Shown here one piece after another: positions 10,486-20,506 of a stretch of 64,000 nt of DNA. Below the pieces are notes generated by a model. It was not told the origin of the DNA. It worked only from the letters and a program-made list of their open reading frames with translations, and made no database searches. Every line of letters begins with the position of its first letter. The stretch's first letter is position 1. Source of the stretch: Massilia rubra (GTDB taxonomy: Bacteria > Pseudomonadota > Gammaproteobacteria > Burkholderiales > Burkholderiaceae_D); contig NZ_VUYU01000007.1 in NCBI RefSeq assembly GCF_011682065.1, forward strand, positions 1 to 64,000, read 5' to 3'. A program made the position numbers and the translations under genes.

Positions 10486-12324
10486 ATGCGCCGTAATTCT
10501 TCCCCTCCGCCTCCCGTCGACCCGAACGCCCCGCCCCGCAGCGACTGGGGCACCTTGAAGACCCTGATTCCCTACCTGTGGGTATACAAATGGCGCGTCA
10601 TGGCGGCGCTGGGCTGCCTGATCGCGGCCAAGCTGGCCAACGTTGGCGTGCCGCTGGTGATGAAAAACCTGATCGACCAGCTGACCATCAATCCATCGAA
10701 CCCGAAGGCGCTGCTGGTGCTGCCGCTCGGCGCGCTGGTCGCCTACGGCCTGCTGCGCCTGTCGACCACGGTCTTCACCGAGCTGCGCGAATTCTTGTTC
10801 GCGCGCGTGACGCAACGCGCCGTGCGCACCATCGCGCTGCGCGTGTTCCGCCACCTGCACGCGCTGTCGCTGCGCTTTCACCTGAACCGCCAGACCGGCG
10901 GCATGACGCGCGATATCGAGCGCGGCACGCGCGGCGTCAGCTCGCTCATCTCGTACACCCTGTTTAACATCTTGCCGACCCTGGTCGAGATTACGCTGGT
11001 GCTGGGCTATCTGGTCACCCACTACGACATCTGGTTCAGCGCCATTACCGGCGTGGCGCTGGTGACCTACATTGCGTTTACCGTCATCGTGACCGACTGG
11101 CGCACCCACTTCCGGCGCACCATGAACGACCTCGATTCCAAGGCCAACACCAAGGCCATCGACTCGCTGATCAACTACGAAACCGTCAAATACTTCGGCA
11201 ACGAAGACTACGAAGCGGCGCGCTACGACGAAGGCTTGAAAAACTACGAGAACGCCGGCGTCAAGTCACAGACCTCGCTGTCGGTCCTGAACACCGGGCA
11301 ATCGCTGATCATCGCCACCGCCGTCACCCTGATTCTGTGGCGCGCGACCGAAGGCGTGATCGCCGGCACCATGACCCTGGGCGACCTGGTGCTGGTGAAC
11401 TCCTTCATGATCCAGCTCTACATCCCGCTCAACTTCCTGGGCGTGATCTACCGCGAAATCAAGCAAAGCCTGGCCGACATGGAGCGCCTGTTCTCGCTGC
11501 TGGACCAGAACCGCGAAGTGGCCGACAGCAAGGACGCCAAAGCGCTCGTCACCCACGGCGCCCAGGTCGCGTTCTCGAACGTGAACTTCAGCTACGAATC
11601 GAAGCGCCAGATTTTGTTCGACGTCGATTTCACGATTGCGGCCGGCACCACCACCGCCGTGGTGGGCCACAGCGGCTCCGGCAAGTCGACCTTGTCGCGC
11701 CTGTTGTTCCGCTTTTATGACGTCAACAGCGGTGCGATTACCATCGACGGCCAGGACCTGCGCAACGTCACCCAGGAGTCGCTGCGCCGGGCGATCGGCA
11801 TCGTGCCGCAGGATACGGTGCTGTTCAACGACACCATCGAATACAACATCGCCTACGGCAAGCCGGGAGCGAGCAAGGACGACATCGTCGCCGCCGCGCG
11901 CGCCGCCTCCATCCACGACTTCATCGAATCGCTGCCGGACGGTTACGCCACCATGGTGGGCGAACGGGGACTCAAACTGTCGGGCGGCGAAAAGCAGCGC
12001 GTGGCCATTGCGCGCACCCTGCTCAAGGACCCGGCGATTTTGATTTTCGACGAAGCCACCTCCGCCCTCGACTCCAAGGCCGAACAGGCGATCCAGGCGC
12101 AGTTGAAGGAAATCGCAAAGAACCGCACCACCCTGGTGATCGCGCACCGCCTCTCGACGGTGGCCGACGCCGAGCAGATTCTGGTGCTCGATCACGGACG
12201 CATCGTGGAACGGGGAACGCATTATGCGCTGTTGGCGGCGAACGGCTTGTACGCCCAGATGTGGGAACGGCAGCAGGCCAAGCAGGAAGAGGAAGAGGCG
12301 GAGTCGCCGCTCGACGTGGAATAA
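10486..12324 (+). CDS. Atm1-type ABC exporter, fused membrane and ATPase domains
   Basis: A 612-residue half-transporter: six-helix exporter domain (about 30-330) followed by an ATPase domain with Walker A GHSGSGKST, signature LSGGEKQRVAIAR and Walker B ILIFDEATSALD. The QTGGMTRDIERGTRG segment in the membrane domain is characteristic of the mitochondrial Atm1/ABCB7 and bacterial Atm1 group, which export glutathione-linked sulfur species or metal-glutathione complexes; it should act as a homodimer in the inner membrane. I chose ATG 10486 over an in-frame TTG 17 codons upstream because the extension lacks a ribosome site. The gene converges on the asparaginase gene. Confidence 0.88.
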   Translation: MRRNSSPPPPVDPNAPPRSDWGTLKTLIPYLWVYKWRVMAALGCLIAAKLANVGVPLVMKNLIDQLTINPSNPKALLVLPLGALVAYGLLRLSTTVFTELREFLFARVTQRAVRTIALRVFRHLHALSLRFHLNRQTGGMTRDIERGTRGVSSLISYTLFNILPTLVEITLVLGYLVTHYDIWFSAITGVALVTYIAFTVIVTDWRTHFRRTMNDLDSKANTKAIDSLINYETVKYFGNEDYEAARYDEGLKNYENAGVKSQTSLSVLNTGQSLIIATAVTLILWRATEGVIAGTMTLGDLVLVNSFMIQLYIPLNFLGVIYREIKQSLADMERLFSLLDQNREVADSKDAKALVTHGAQVAFSNVNFSYESKRQILFDVDFTIAAGTTTAVVGHSGSGKSTLSRLLFRFYDVNSGAITIDGQDLRNVTQESLRRAIGIVPQDTVLFNDTIEYNIAYGKPGASKDDIVAAARAASIHDFIESLPDGYATMVGERGLKLSGGEKQRVAIARTLLKDPAILIFDEATSALDSKAEQAIQAQLKEIAKNRTTLVIAHRLSTVADAEQILVLDHGRIVERGTHYALLAANGLYAQMWERQQAKQEEEEAESPLDVE

Positions 12325-12327
12325 CCA

Positions 12328-12348
12328 GGTGGGCACGTCGTGCCCACC
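12328..12348. terminator. Bidirectional hairpin between convergent genes
   Basis: GGTGGGCA at 12328-12335 pairs with TGCCCACC at 12341-12348 across a five-base loop, in the 34-base gap between the ABC exporter and asparaginase stops. No clear T-run follows on either side, so termination strength is uncertain. Confidence 0.5.
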
Positions 12349-12358
12349 CTTGAACCAG

Positions 12359-13444
12359 TTAGTAGGTGTAGAACATGCGCTGGATTTCCTTGGTGCTGTT
12401 GGTTTTGGTCAGCGCCAGCATCAGCAGGATGCGCGCCTTTTGCGCATTGAGCGTATCGGCGGCCACGAAGTCCAGCTGATCGTCATTGGCTTCGCCGTTG
12501 CGCGCCAAAATGCCCTGTCCCACGCGGCTGGCGCGCACGATGATCGCGCCCTTGGCGCGCGCCGCTTTCAACGACGGCACCACTTTGCCGGCCAGGCTGC
12601 CGTCGCCCACGCCAGCGTGGATGATGCCCTTCGCGCCGGCCGCCATAAAGGCGTCCACCGCCACCGGATTCATGTTCGCATAACCGTACACGATGTCGAC
12701 CTGCGGCAGCGACGTCAGCGCGCCGATATCGAACTCGGTCTCGGTCGTGTGCTTGCGCACCGACTGGCGATAGAAGAAAGGCTTGCTGCCCTGGATGTAG
12801 CCGAGCAGGCCCAGTTCCGGCGTGCGGAAAGAGTCCAGGGTCGAGGTATTGACCTTGGTGACATCGCGCGCGGACTGGATCTGGTCGTTCATCGCCACCA
12901 GCACGCCCTTGCCGACCGCTTCCGGGCTGGCGGCCAGCATCACCGAGTTATACAGGTTGATCGGGCCGTCGGCCGACAGCGCGGTCGATGGACGCATCGC
13001 CCCGACCAGCACCACCGGTTTGCGGCTCTTGACCACCAGGTTGAGGAAGTACGCGGTTTCTTCCAGCGTGTCGGTGCCGTGCGTGATGACGACGCCATCG
13101 ACGTTGTTCTGCGCCAGCAGCACGTTGACGCGCTTGGCCAGCGTGAGCCAATGCTCGTTGCTCATGTTCTCGCTGGCGATCTGGAACACCTGCTCGCCGG
13201 TGACGTTGGCCACCTTGGACAGTTCCGGCACCGCCTTGATCAGGTTTTGCACGCCCACCGTGGCGGCTGTGTAGCCGACCGTGGTGGTGCTGCTCGCGCC
13301 GGTGCCGGCGATGGTGCCGCCGGTGGCCAGGATGGTCACGTTGGCCAGCTTGGGCGCGGCGCTTTCGGCCTGCACCGCACTGCTCACCGCCACCAGCATG
13401 GCGAACAGGGCGATCATCGATCGGGTGGTTTTTTGATACAACAT
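12359..13444 (-). CDS. ansB: Type II L-asparaginase (periplasmic)
   Basis: A 361-residue L-asparaginase, converting asparagine to aspartate and ammonia. It has a Sec signal peptide (cleavage after about VSSAVQA, residue 26), so it is the high-affinity periplasmic type. The first catalytic threonine is in ILATGGTIAGTG (about 44-55) and the second in VVITHGTDTLEETAYFL (about 120). A strong AAGGAGAA precedes ATG 13444. It lies 21 bases after the amidohydrolase gene on the same strand and is probably the second gene of a two-gene operon. Product aspartate could be taken up by the symporter encoded just upstream. Confidence 0.93.
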   Translation of the reverse strand: MLYQKTTRSMIALFAMLVAVSSAVQAESAAPKLANVTILATGGTIAGTGASSTTTVGYTAATVGVQNLIKAVPELSKVANVTGEQVFQIASENMSNEHWLTLAKRVNVLLAQNNVDGVVITHGTDTLEETAYFLNLVVKSRKPVVLVGAMRPSTALSADGPINLYNSVMLAASPEAVGKGVLVAMNDQIQSARDVTKVNTSTLDSFRTPELGLLGYIQGSKPFFYRQSVRKHTTETEFDIGALTSLPQVDIVYGYANMNPVAVDAFMAAGAKGIIHAGVGDGSLAGKVVPSLKAARAKGAIIVRASRVGQGILARNGEANDDQLDFVAADTLNAQKARILLMLALTKTNSTKEIQRMFYTY

Positions 13445-13465
13445 GGGTTCTCCTTGGATTGATGT

Positions 13466-14785
13466 TTATGGTTGTTTGTAGACGACGCCGTCTTTCATCA
13501 CAAAGCGCACCTGCTGCAGGAGCGCGATGTCGCGCAGCGGGTCGCCGGCAACGGCGATGATGTCGGCCGCATAGCCCGGTTCCACGGAACCGAGGCGGGT
13601 GCCTTGGTCGAGCAGGGCGGCGGCGTTCAGGGTGGCCGCGCGGATCGCTTCGAGCGGCGCCATGCCCGCTTCGACCATGTAGGCGAATTCCTTCGCGTTC
13701 TCGCCGTGCGGGAACACGCCGGCATCGGTGCCGAAGGCGATCTTCACGCCGGCCTTGTAGGCGCGCGCGAAGGTGGCCTGGATCTGCGGGCCGATGGCGG
13801 CCGCTTTCGGGCGCACCAGCGGCGAATAGTAATCCGGGTCCCTGGCCTTGTCGGCCACGTAGCGGCCGGCCGACATGGTCGGCACATACCAGGCGCCGTG
13901 CTTCTTGAACAGGGCGATGGTGTCGTCGTCCATGATGGTGCCGTGTTCGATCGAGTCGATCCCGGCGCGCAGCGCGCGCTTGATGCCTTCGGTGCCGTGC
14001 GCGTGTGCCGCGACCCGGAAGCCGTAATCTTTGGCGGTGCTGACGATGGCGCGCAGCTCGTCCTCGGTGTACTGGGCGTTCTGGCCGTTGCGGGCCTGGC
14101 TCAACACACCGCCGGTGGCGGTGACCTTGATCAGGTCCGCGCCTTCCTTGTAGCGGGCACGCACCGCTTCGCGCGCGCCTTCGGCGCTATTGACCACGCC
14201 TTCGTTCGGTCCCGGCGTGCCCAGTGCATGGCTCAAGCGCTGCGAAAAATTATTGGTCGGATCGGCGTGCCCGCCGGTGGTCGCGATCGATTTCCCCGAC
14301 GTGAACATGCGCGGGCCGGGAATGCTGCCGGCCGCAATGGCGCGCTTGAGCGAGACGTTCAGGCCATCGCTCGCGCCCAGGTCGCGCACGGTGGTAAAAC
14401 CGGCTTTGAGGGTGCGTTCGGCGAAGACGACGGAGCGGTAGGCATGGTCGGCGGGATTGAGGCTGATGGCGTCGCGCAGGGCGTCGGCCTGCTTCTGGGT
14501 TTCGCCGGTCAGGTGCACGTGCATGTCGATCAGGCCGGGCAGGCAGGAGTGGGCCGACAGGTCGACGCGGCCCGCTGTCGGGTTAGCGTCCGCGTTCGCG
14601 CCCGCGCCCGCGCCCGCGCTCATCGGCCCGACCGACTTGATGACGCCATCCTCGATGACGATGCTCACCTTGTCGCGCCAGGCGCCGGTTTTGACATCGA
14701 GCAGGCGTCCGCAATCGACGGTCTGGGTGGCGGCTTGCGCACTACCGCAAGCGAGCAAAATACCGATGGCGGACAGCTTGAGCAT
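13466..14785 (-). CDS. Exported amidohydrolase (imidazolonepropionase/Xaa-Pro dipeptidase-like)
   Basis: A 439-residue amidohydrolase-superfamily enzyme with a Sec signal peptide (MLKLSAIGILLACGSAQA). Metal-site features are visible: IDMHVHL, a lysine in ADLIKVTATGG suited to carboxylation, AAHAHGTEGIKRAL, DSIEHGT and the final FGTDAG aspartate. Members of this subgroup that have been characterised are dipeptidases acting on L-Xaa-L-Xaa peptides; which peptide is cut here cannot be read. I start at ATG 14785, preceded by GGGAG, since the signal peptide then begins correctly; the 39-codon extension is not plausible. Co-transcribed with asparaginase. Confidence 0.82.
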   Translation of the reverse strand: MLKLSAIGILLACGSAQAATQTVDCGRLLDVKTGAWRDKVSIVIEDGVIKSVGPMSAGAGAGANADANPTAGRVDLSAHSCLPGLIDMHVHLTGETQKQADALRDAISLNPADHAYRSVVFAERTLKAGFTTVRDLGASDGLNVSLKRAIAAGSIPGPRMFTSGKSIATTGGHADPTNNFSQRLSHALGTPGPNEGVVNSAEGAREAVRARYKEGADLIKVTATGGVLSQARNGQNAQYTEDELRAIVSTAKDYGFRVAAHAHGTEGIKRALRAGIDSIEHGTIMDDDTIALFKKHGAWYVPTMSAGRYVADKARDPDYYSPLVRPKAAAIGPQIQATFARAYKAGVKIAFGTDAGVFPHGENAKEFAYMVEAGMAPLEAIRAATLNAAALLDQGTRLGSVEPGYAADIIAVAGDPLRDIALLQQVRFVMKDGVVYKQP

Positions 14786-14858
14786 TGCGGGTCTCCCGAG
14801 AAAAATGATGGCAAAAGAGCATACATGAATTCGATATGCAGAAGTGCGGCCAAGGCCC

Positions 14859-14894
14859 AAAAGCAAAGGGCGGAAAAGCTGTGCTTTTCCGCCC
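14859..14894 (-). terminator. Intrinsic terminator after the symporter gene
   Basis: A perfect 12-bp stem: 14868-14879 pairs with 14883-14894 with a three-base loop. Read on the minus strand it is followed by TTTGCTTTT. It separates the symporter transcript from the amidohydrolase-asparaginase pair. Confidence 0.8.
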
Positions 14895-14910
14895 CCGGGC
14901 ATGCGTGTAT

Positions 14911-16170
14911 TTATTTGAGCGGCGAAGTAGCCGGTTCGACCGCGCCAGGGTCGCTCAATTCACCCTCCCACTTGGCCACGACCGCCGTGGCGATGGCATT
15001 GCCGATCACGTTGGTGGCCGAACGCGCCATGTCGAGGAAGTGGTCGATACCGAGCAGCAGCAGCAGGCCTGCTTCAGGAATGTTGAACTGGCCCAGGGTG
15101 GCGGCGATCACCACCAGCGAGGCGCGCGGCACGCCGGCCATGCCCTTGGAGGTGAGCATCAGCACCAGCATCATGGTCAGCTGGGTCGACAGCGACATCT
15201 CGATGCCATAAGCCTGGGCGATGAATACGGTGGCGAAGGTACAGTACATCATCGAGCCATCGAGGTTGAACGAATAACCGATCGGCAGCACAAACGCGGC
15301 GATACGGTTGCGCACACCGAAGCGCTCCAGGCCTTCCAGCGTTTTTGGAAACGCCGCTTCCGACGACGCGGTGGAAAATGCCAGGATGGTCGGCTCGCGC
15401 ACTTCGCGAAGCAGCGCAAACACGCGCGGTCCCAGGAACAGGAAGCCGGCAATCGTCAGCGCCACCCACAACACGCCGATGGCGATGTAGAACTCGCCCA
15501 TGAAAATGCCGTAGGTCGACAGGATGCCGATGCCGCTCTTGGCGATGATGCCCGAAACCGCCGCCAGCACCGCGATCGGGGCCAGGTTCATCACATAGCC
15601 GGTCACCTTGAGCATGACGTGGGCAACGCCGTCGATGGCTTCGATCATCGGATTGGCGCGCGCGCCGACCGCCGCGGCGGCGGTGCCGAAGAACAGCGAG
15701 AAGATCACGATCTGCAGGATTTCGTTCTTGGCCATGCCGTCCACGATCGACGACGGCACCAGGTGGGTGACGAATTCCTTCAGCGTCAGGCTGCTGGTGA
15801 CGATGCCCGACACCGCGCCGGCCGGCGGCAGGTGAGCCACCATGGCGTCGCCGGGGCGGAACAGGTTGACCAGGATCAGGCCGAGCGAAAGCGACATGAT
15901 CGAGGCCAGCACGAACCAGCCCAGCGCCTTGGCGCCGATGCGGCCGACTTCCTTGGCGTCGCCCATCTTGGCGATGCCGACCACCAGGGTCGAAAACACC
16001 AGCGGCGCGATGATCATTTTAATCAGGCGCAGGAACAGCGTGGTTACCAGCGACATGTATTCGGCGAAGGCGGCCGGGTTCGGCGCGCTGACATTGATGG
16101 CATACCCGAGCACCACCCCGAGCACGAGGGCCAGAAGGATGTAGAGGGTGAGGCGGTTTTTCTGGTTCAT
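14911..16170 (-). CDS. Dicarboxylate/amino acid:cation symporter (DAACS family)
   Basis: A 419-residue inner-membrane symporter of the GltP/DctA family, taking up glutamate/aspartate or C4-dicarboxylates with H+ or Na+. It begins MNQKNRLTLYILLALVLGVVLGY and carries the re-entrant serine-rich segment (AFSTASSEAAFP) and the NLDGSMMYCTFATVFIAQAYG block that forms the substrate site, followed by MLTSKGMAGVPRASLVV. The start at ATG 16170 is the family's usual one; an upstream in-frame ATG would add 23 polar residues. Position next to asparaginase suggests aspartate uptake, but dicarboxylates are equally possible. Confidence 0.9.
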   Translation of the reverse strand: MNQKNRLTLYILLALVLGVVLGYAINVSAPNPAAFAEYMSLVTTLFLRLIKMIIAPLVFSTLVVGIAKMGDAKEVGRIGAKALGWFVLASIMSLSLGLILVNLFRPGDAMVAHLPPAGAVSGIVTSSLTLKEFVTHLVPSSIVDGMAKNEILQIVIFSLFFGTAAAAVGARANPMIEAIDGVAHVMLKVTGYVMNLAPIAVLAAVSGIIAKSGIGILSTYGIFMGEFYIAIGVLWVALTIAGFLFLGPRVFALLREVREPTILAFSTASSEAAFPKTLEGLERFGVRNRIAAFVLPIGYSFNLDGSMMYCTFATVFIAQAYGIEMSLSTQLTMMLVLMLTSKGMAGVPRASLVVIAATLGQFNIPEAGLLLLLGIDHFLDMARSATNVIGNAIATAVVAKWEGELSDPGAVEPATSPLK

Positions 16171-16376
16171 GGGCTGTGCGTCCTGTATTTGGGTCGATTC
16201 GGTGGCGTCAGGGACAGCGGAAAGCCGGTTTCCCTGCATTCTCGGGCAAAATAGCGTTATTTTGTGAGCGAACCAGCCAGTTATGTGATGATTTTCTTGG
16301 CAAGTTCCGCAGTATCCTAGGGGCCGCAGGTGCTGTCAAGCTCGCACCTTCTCTATCAGAACAGACGAAAAACAAC

Positions 16377-17102
<726 letters not shown>

Positions 17103-17112
17103 GCGCGGCAGC

Positions 17113-17397
17113 CTAGCGGGTCAACCTCGCGTCAACTTGCGCAAGTATGCCATCGAGATCGCGCAGTATATCGCCGGTGGTGTAATAGTCGCCGCTTTGC
17201 AGTGCCGAGTCGCGCGAGGCCAAGCCGCGTTCGATAAAGCGGCGCTGGGCGCGGCGCTGCCGGATCTGTCGCCGCACCGATTCCGCGCCAGAGCAGGACA
17301 GGGATGCGCCACTTTCCAGTGCGCTTCCGGCGGCGTTGCTCACTTCTGGTGTGACTCGAAGAGAAGGGAAGTTGGCGGTTTTCAAGGTGGACTCCAT
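17113..17397 (-). CDS. YlcI/YnfO-like antitoxin, apparently without toxin
   Basis: A 94-residue polar protein ([19 protein letters not shown]...) that resembles the YlcI/YnfO or ParD-like antitoxins: an N-terminal ribbon-helix-helix region (about 8-45) and a C-terminal tail ([44 protein letters not shown]) of the kind that masks a RelE/ParE toxin. Such antitoxins normally precede the toxin gene, but downstream on this strand is the end of the ABC ATPase gene, so no toxin is present. I start at ATG 17397; a 16-codon extension is possible. Family call is by resemblance. Confidence 0.6.
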   Translation of the reverse strand: MESTLKTANFPSLRVTPEVSNAAGSALESGASLSCSGAESVRRQIRQRRAQRRFIERGLASRDSALQSGDYYTTGDILRDLDGILAQVDARLTR

Positions 17398-17543
17398 GCG
17401 TCGCGTTTGAAACGCCAATATCTCAAGCTCCCGAGGCGAATGCAAGCAGCAGGTTCAAACGTGCGTCATGTTTCTTAGAGGAATCACGAGCGATTGGTCG
17501 CCTTCGGAGGTTAAAATACCGCATCCGTTTTCCGAAAGCCGCC

Positions 17544-18593
17544 ATGTCCACCATCGATACCCCCCAGAGCCTGACCATCACCCGCCCCGACGACTGGCAC
17601 CTGCACCTGCGCGACGGCGCCGCCCTGGCCAGCGTGCTGCCGCACAGCGCGCGCCAGTTCGCGCGCGCCATCGTCATGCCCAACCTCAAACCCCCGGTCA
17701 CCACCACCGCCATGGCCCAGGCTTACCGCGAGCGCATCCTGGCCGCGCTGCCGGCCGGCATGCGTTTCGAGCCGCTGATGACGCTCTACCTGACCGACAA
17801 CACCGACCCGGACGAAATCCGGCGCGCCCAGGACAGCGGCTTTGTCCACGCCGTCAAGCTCTACCCGGCCGGCGCCACCACCAATTCCGACGCCGGCGTG
17901 ACCGACCTGGCGCGCTGCTACAAGACGCTCGAAGTGATGCAGGAAGTCGGCATGCCCTTTTTGGTGCACGGCGAAGTGACCGACCAGGAGATCGACCTGT
18001 TCGACCGCGAGGCAGTCTTCATCGAGCGCGTCATGCGTCCGCTGCGGCGCGACATGCCCGAGCTGAAAATCGTCTTCGAGCACATCACCACCAAGGACGC
18101 GGCGCAGTACGTGGCCGAAGCCGACGGCCCGATCGCCGCCACCATCACCGCGCACCACCTGCTGTACAACCGCAACGAGATCTTCAAGGGCGGCATTCGA
18201 CCGCATTACTACTGCCTGCCGGTGCTCAAGCGCGAAGAACACCGCCTGGCCTTGATGACGGCGGCCACCAGCGGCGACGAGCGCTTTTTCCTGGGCACCG
18301 ATTCGGCCCCGCACGCGGTGGGCGCCAAAGAGACTTCGTGCGGCTGCGCCGGCTGCTACACCGCGCTGCACGCGATGGAGATGTACACCGAAGCGTTCGA
18401 ACGCGCCGGTGCGCTCGACAAGCTCGAAGCCTTTTCCAGCTTCCACGGCCCGGATTTCTACGACCTGCCGCGCAACACCGAACAGGTCACGCTCAAGCGC
18501 GAAGCCTGGACCTTGCCGCAGACCGTGCCGATGGCCGACTCCACCCTGGCGCCGCTCAACGCCGGCGAGCAGATTAACTGGAAGCTGCTGTAA
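17544..18593 (+). CDS. pyrC: Dihydroorotase (class II)
   Basis: A 349-residue zinc amidohydrolase that closes carbamoyl-aspartate to dihydroorotate in pyrimidine synthesis. The start [25 protein letters not shown] carries the first metal histidines (HLHLRD); the carboxylated lysine lies in [16 protein letters not shown] near residue 110, further histidines in LVHGEVTD and [10 protein letters not shown], and the catalytic aspartate in [10 protein letters not shown]. Length is typical of the E. coli type. Three bases separate its stop from the next gene, so the two are co-transcribed. Confidence 0.96.
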   Translation: MSTIDTPQSLTITRPDDWHLHLRDGAALASVLPHSARQFARAIVMPNLKPPVTTTAMAQAYRERILAALPAGMRFEPLMTLYLTDNTDPDEIRRAQDSGFVHAVKLYPAGATTNSDAGVTDLARCYKTLEVMQEVGMPFLVHGEVTDQEIDLFDREAVFIERVMRPLRRDMPELKIVFEHITTKDAAQYVAEADGPIAATITAHHLLYNRNEIFKGGIRPHYYCLPVLKREEHRLALMTAATSGDERFFLGTDSAPHAVGAKETSCGCAGCYTALHAMEMYTEAFERAGALDKLEAFSSFHGPDFYDLPRNTEQVTLKREAWTLPQTVPMADSTLAPLNAGEQINWKLL

Positions 18594-18596
18594 GCG

Positions 18597-19388
18597 ATGC
18601 TGTCGCAGATTGACTGGGCGCGCCCGTGGTACGACGCGGTGCGCCCCGCGTTTGCGCGCCTGGGTCTTGACGTCGGCAGCGTGGCCGAGGCCCTGAACGC
18701 GGCTGCCGCGCCGCTGGCGCTGGTCAACCAGCGCGGCCTGCCGCTGCGCTTCGTGCCGCAGGACCAGTTGCCGGACGGGCGCGCCTACGAAGAATTCATT
18801 GGCGCCACCGGCTGCGTGCCCACGCGCGAGAACCTGCACGACTTCTTCAATGGCCTTGTGTGGCTGACCTTCCCGCGCATCAAGCAGCAATTGAACGCCC
18901 TGCAGGCGGCGCAGATCGCGCTGGCCGGGGTGGGCAAGTCGCGTGGCGCGGCGCGCGACGGCGCCACCATTTTCGACGAAAACTCGGCGCTGCTGGTGGT
19001 GCGCGCCGGCGGCGAGGGCGAGCGCCTGGTGGCCGCCCTGCGCGCGCACGGCTGGATTGAGGCACTATACGAACGGCGTGACGCTTTTGGGCCGGACGCC
19101 GAAGTCTGGCTGTTCGGCCACGCGCTGATGGAAAAATTGGTCGCGCCGCGCAAGGCGATCACCGCGCACACGCGCGTGGTGGTGGTCGGCGACGAGTACT
19201 TCGCGCTGTCGCACGACCAACGGCGCGCCTGGATCGACGGCCGGGTCGCCGCCGAACTGGCGGACCAAGGATTGAGCACTGCCTGCTTTACTCCCTTGCC
19301 GGTGCTTGGCGTGCCCGGTTGGTGGGAAGGGCAGGACCACGCGTTTTACGCCGACACCACGGTATTTCGGCCCAAGCGGGCCGTTTGA
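18597..19388 (+). CDS. DUF3025 domain protein
   Basis: A 263-residue soluble protein of the DUF3025 family, of unknown function, common in proteobacteria. The conserved NLHDFFNGLVWLTFPRIKQQLN segment (about 80-100) and the C-terminal PLPVLGVPGWWEGQDHAFYADTTVFRP block are visible. No signal peptide, membrane segment or catalytic motif is evident. It starts three bases after pyrC and ends nine bases before the next gene, so the three form an operon. Confidence 0.85.
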   Translation: MLSQIDWARPWYDAVRPAFARLGLDVGSVAEALNAAAAPLALVNQRGLPLRFVPQDQLPDGRAYEEFIGATGCVPTRENLHDFFNGLVWLTFPRIKQQLNALQAAQIALAGVGKSRGAARDGATIFDENSALLVVRAGGEGERLVAALRAHGWIEALYERRDAFGPDAEVWLFGHALMEKLVAPRKAITAHTRVVVVGDEYFALSHDQRRAWIDGRVAAELADQGLSTACFTPLPVLGVPGWWEGQDHAFYADTTVFRPKRAV

Positions 19389-19397
19389 GGAGAACAC

Positions 19398-20381
19398 ATG
19401 ACTGAAGCGGTACGTTGGGGAATTCTGGGCACGGGCAAGATCGCGCGCGCGTTTGCGACGGCCTTGCGCGACACGCCGGGCGCGCTGCTGGCCGGCGTGG
19501 CGTCGCGCAGCCTGGAAAGTGCGCAAGCCTTCGGCGCCGAATTTGGCGCGCTTGCCAGCTACGGCTCGTACCAAGCGCTGGCCGACGCGGCGGACATCGA
19601 TGTGGTCTACATCGGCACCCCGCACCCAATGCACGTCGATAATGCCGTCATGGCTCTCAATGGCGGCAAGGGCGTGCTGTGCGAAAAGCCCTTCACCATG
19701 AACTTGGGCGAAGCGGAACACATCGTGGCGCTGGCGCGCGAGAAGAAGCTGTTCCTGATGGAGGCGATGTGGACGCGCTTCATGCCGGCGCTGGCCGAAG
19801 TGCGGCGCATCATCGCGTCCGGCGAGATCGGCACGGTGCACCAGGTGACGGCCGATTTTGGTTTCGCGGGCACGCAGGACCCGCTGCACCGCCTGAATGA
19901 TCCGGCGCTGGGCGGCGGCGGGCTGCTCGATTTGGGCATTTATCCGCTCTCGATTGCGGCCGCGCTGCTGGGGCCCGTGGCCGAGGTGCGCGCCATGGCG
20001 CTGATGGGCGAGACCGGGGTCGATATCCAGACCGGCTTCACCATGCGGCACGAAGGTGGCGGCATGTCGGTGTGCAGTTGTTCGCTCAGGGCCAGGACAC
20101 CGGCGGAGCTGACCGTGTCCGGCAGCCTGGGGCAGGTGCGCATGAATACCATGTTCCACCGGGCGCAGTCGGTGACCGTGACCACGGCGGACGGCGCGCG
20201 CACGATTGACACCCCGTACCTGGGCAACGGCTATGTTCACGAGGCGATGGAAGTGGGGCGCTGTCTTAAAGAGGGGCTGCTGGAAAGCCCGGGCATGCCG
20301 CTCGACGAGACGCTCCATCTGATGGGCGTGCTCGATACGATGCGCGGGCAGATTGGGTTGCGCTATCCTTCGGACGCCTGA
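19398..20381 (+). CDS. Gfo/Idh/MocA family NAD(P)-dependent oxidoreductase
   Basis: A 327-residue dehydrogenase with an N-terminal Rossmann fold (WGILGTGKIARAFATAL, residues 6-24), the family's CEKPF motif (near residue 95, with the catalytic lysine) and a C-terminal alpha/beta domain of the trans-1,2-dihydrobenzene-1,2-diol dehydrogenase type (MEAMWTRFMPAL). It probably oxidises a sugar or cyclic diol; substrate unknown. GAGGAG precedes the start. Last gene of the pyrC operon, followed by a large inverted repeat. Confidence 0.88.
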   Translation: MTEAVRWGILGTGKIARAFATALRDTPGALLAGVASRSLESAQAFGAEFGALASYGSYQALADAADIDVVYIGTPHPMHVDNAVMALNGGKGVLCEKPFTMNLGEAEHIVALAREKKLFLMEAMWTRFMPALAEVRRIIASGEIGTVHQVTADFGFAGTQDPLHRLNDPALGGGGLLDLGIYPLSIAAALLGPVAEVRAMALMGETGVDIQTGFTMRHEGGGMSVCSCSLRARTPAELTVSGSLGQVRMNTMFHRAQSVTVTTADGARTIDTPYLGNGYVHEAMEVGRCLKEGLLESPGMPLDETLHLMGVLDTMRGQIGLRYPSDA

Positions 20382-20382
20382 T

Positions 20383-20505
20383 TCGTCGTTCCCGCCACTG
20401 TCTCGTCGTTCCCGCGCCAAGGCGGCACTCGGCGGGAACCCAAGTTGTTATAGCCGCCTGTGGCTACGAAACAGACTTGGGTTCCCGCCTTCGCGGGAAC
20501 GACGG
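20383..20505. repeat. REP-like inverted repeat between convergent genes
   Basis: Contains TCGTCGTTCCCGC at 20383 and again at 20403, then GGCGGGAACCCAAG at 20431-20444, and an inverted arm at 20476-20504 (CTTGGGTTCCCGCC followed by GCGGGAACGACG). The arms fold into a long imperfect hairpin. The type recurs, with ATT instead of the first GTT, after tgt (24851-24939). It fills the gap between the oxidoreductase and recG stops and probably acts as a transcription barrier for both. Confidence 0.75.
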
Positions 20506-20506
20506 G

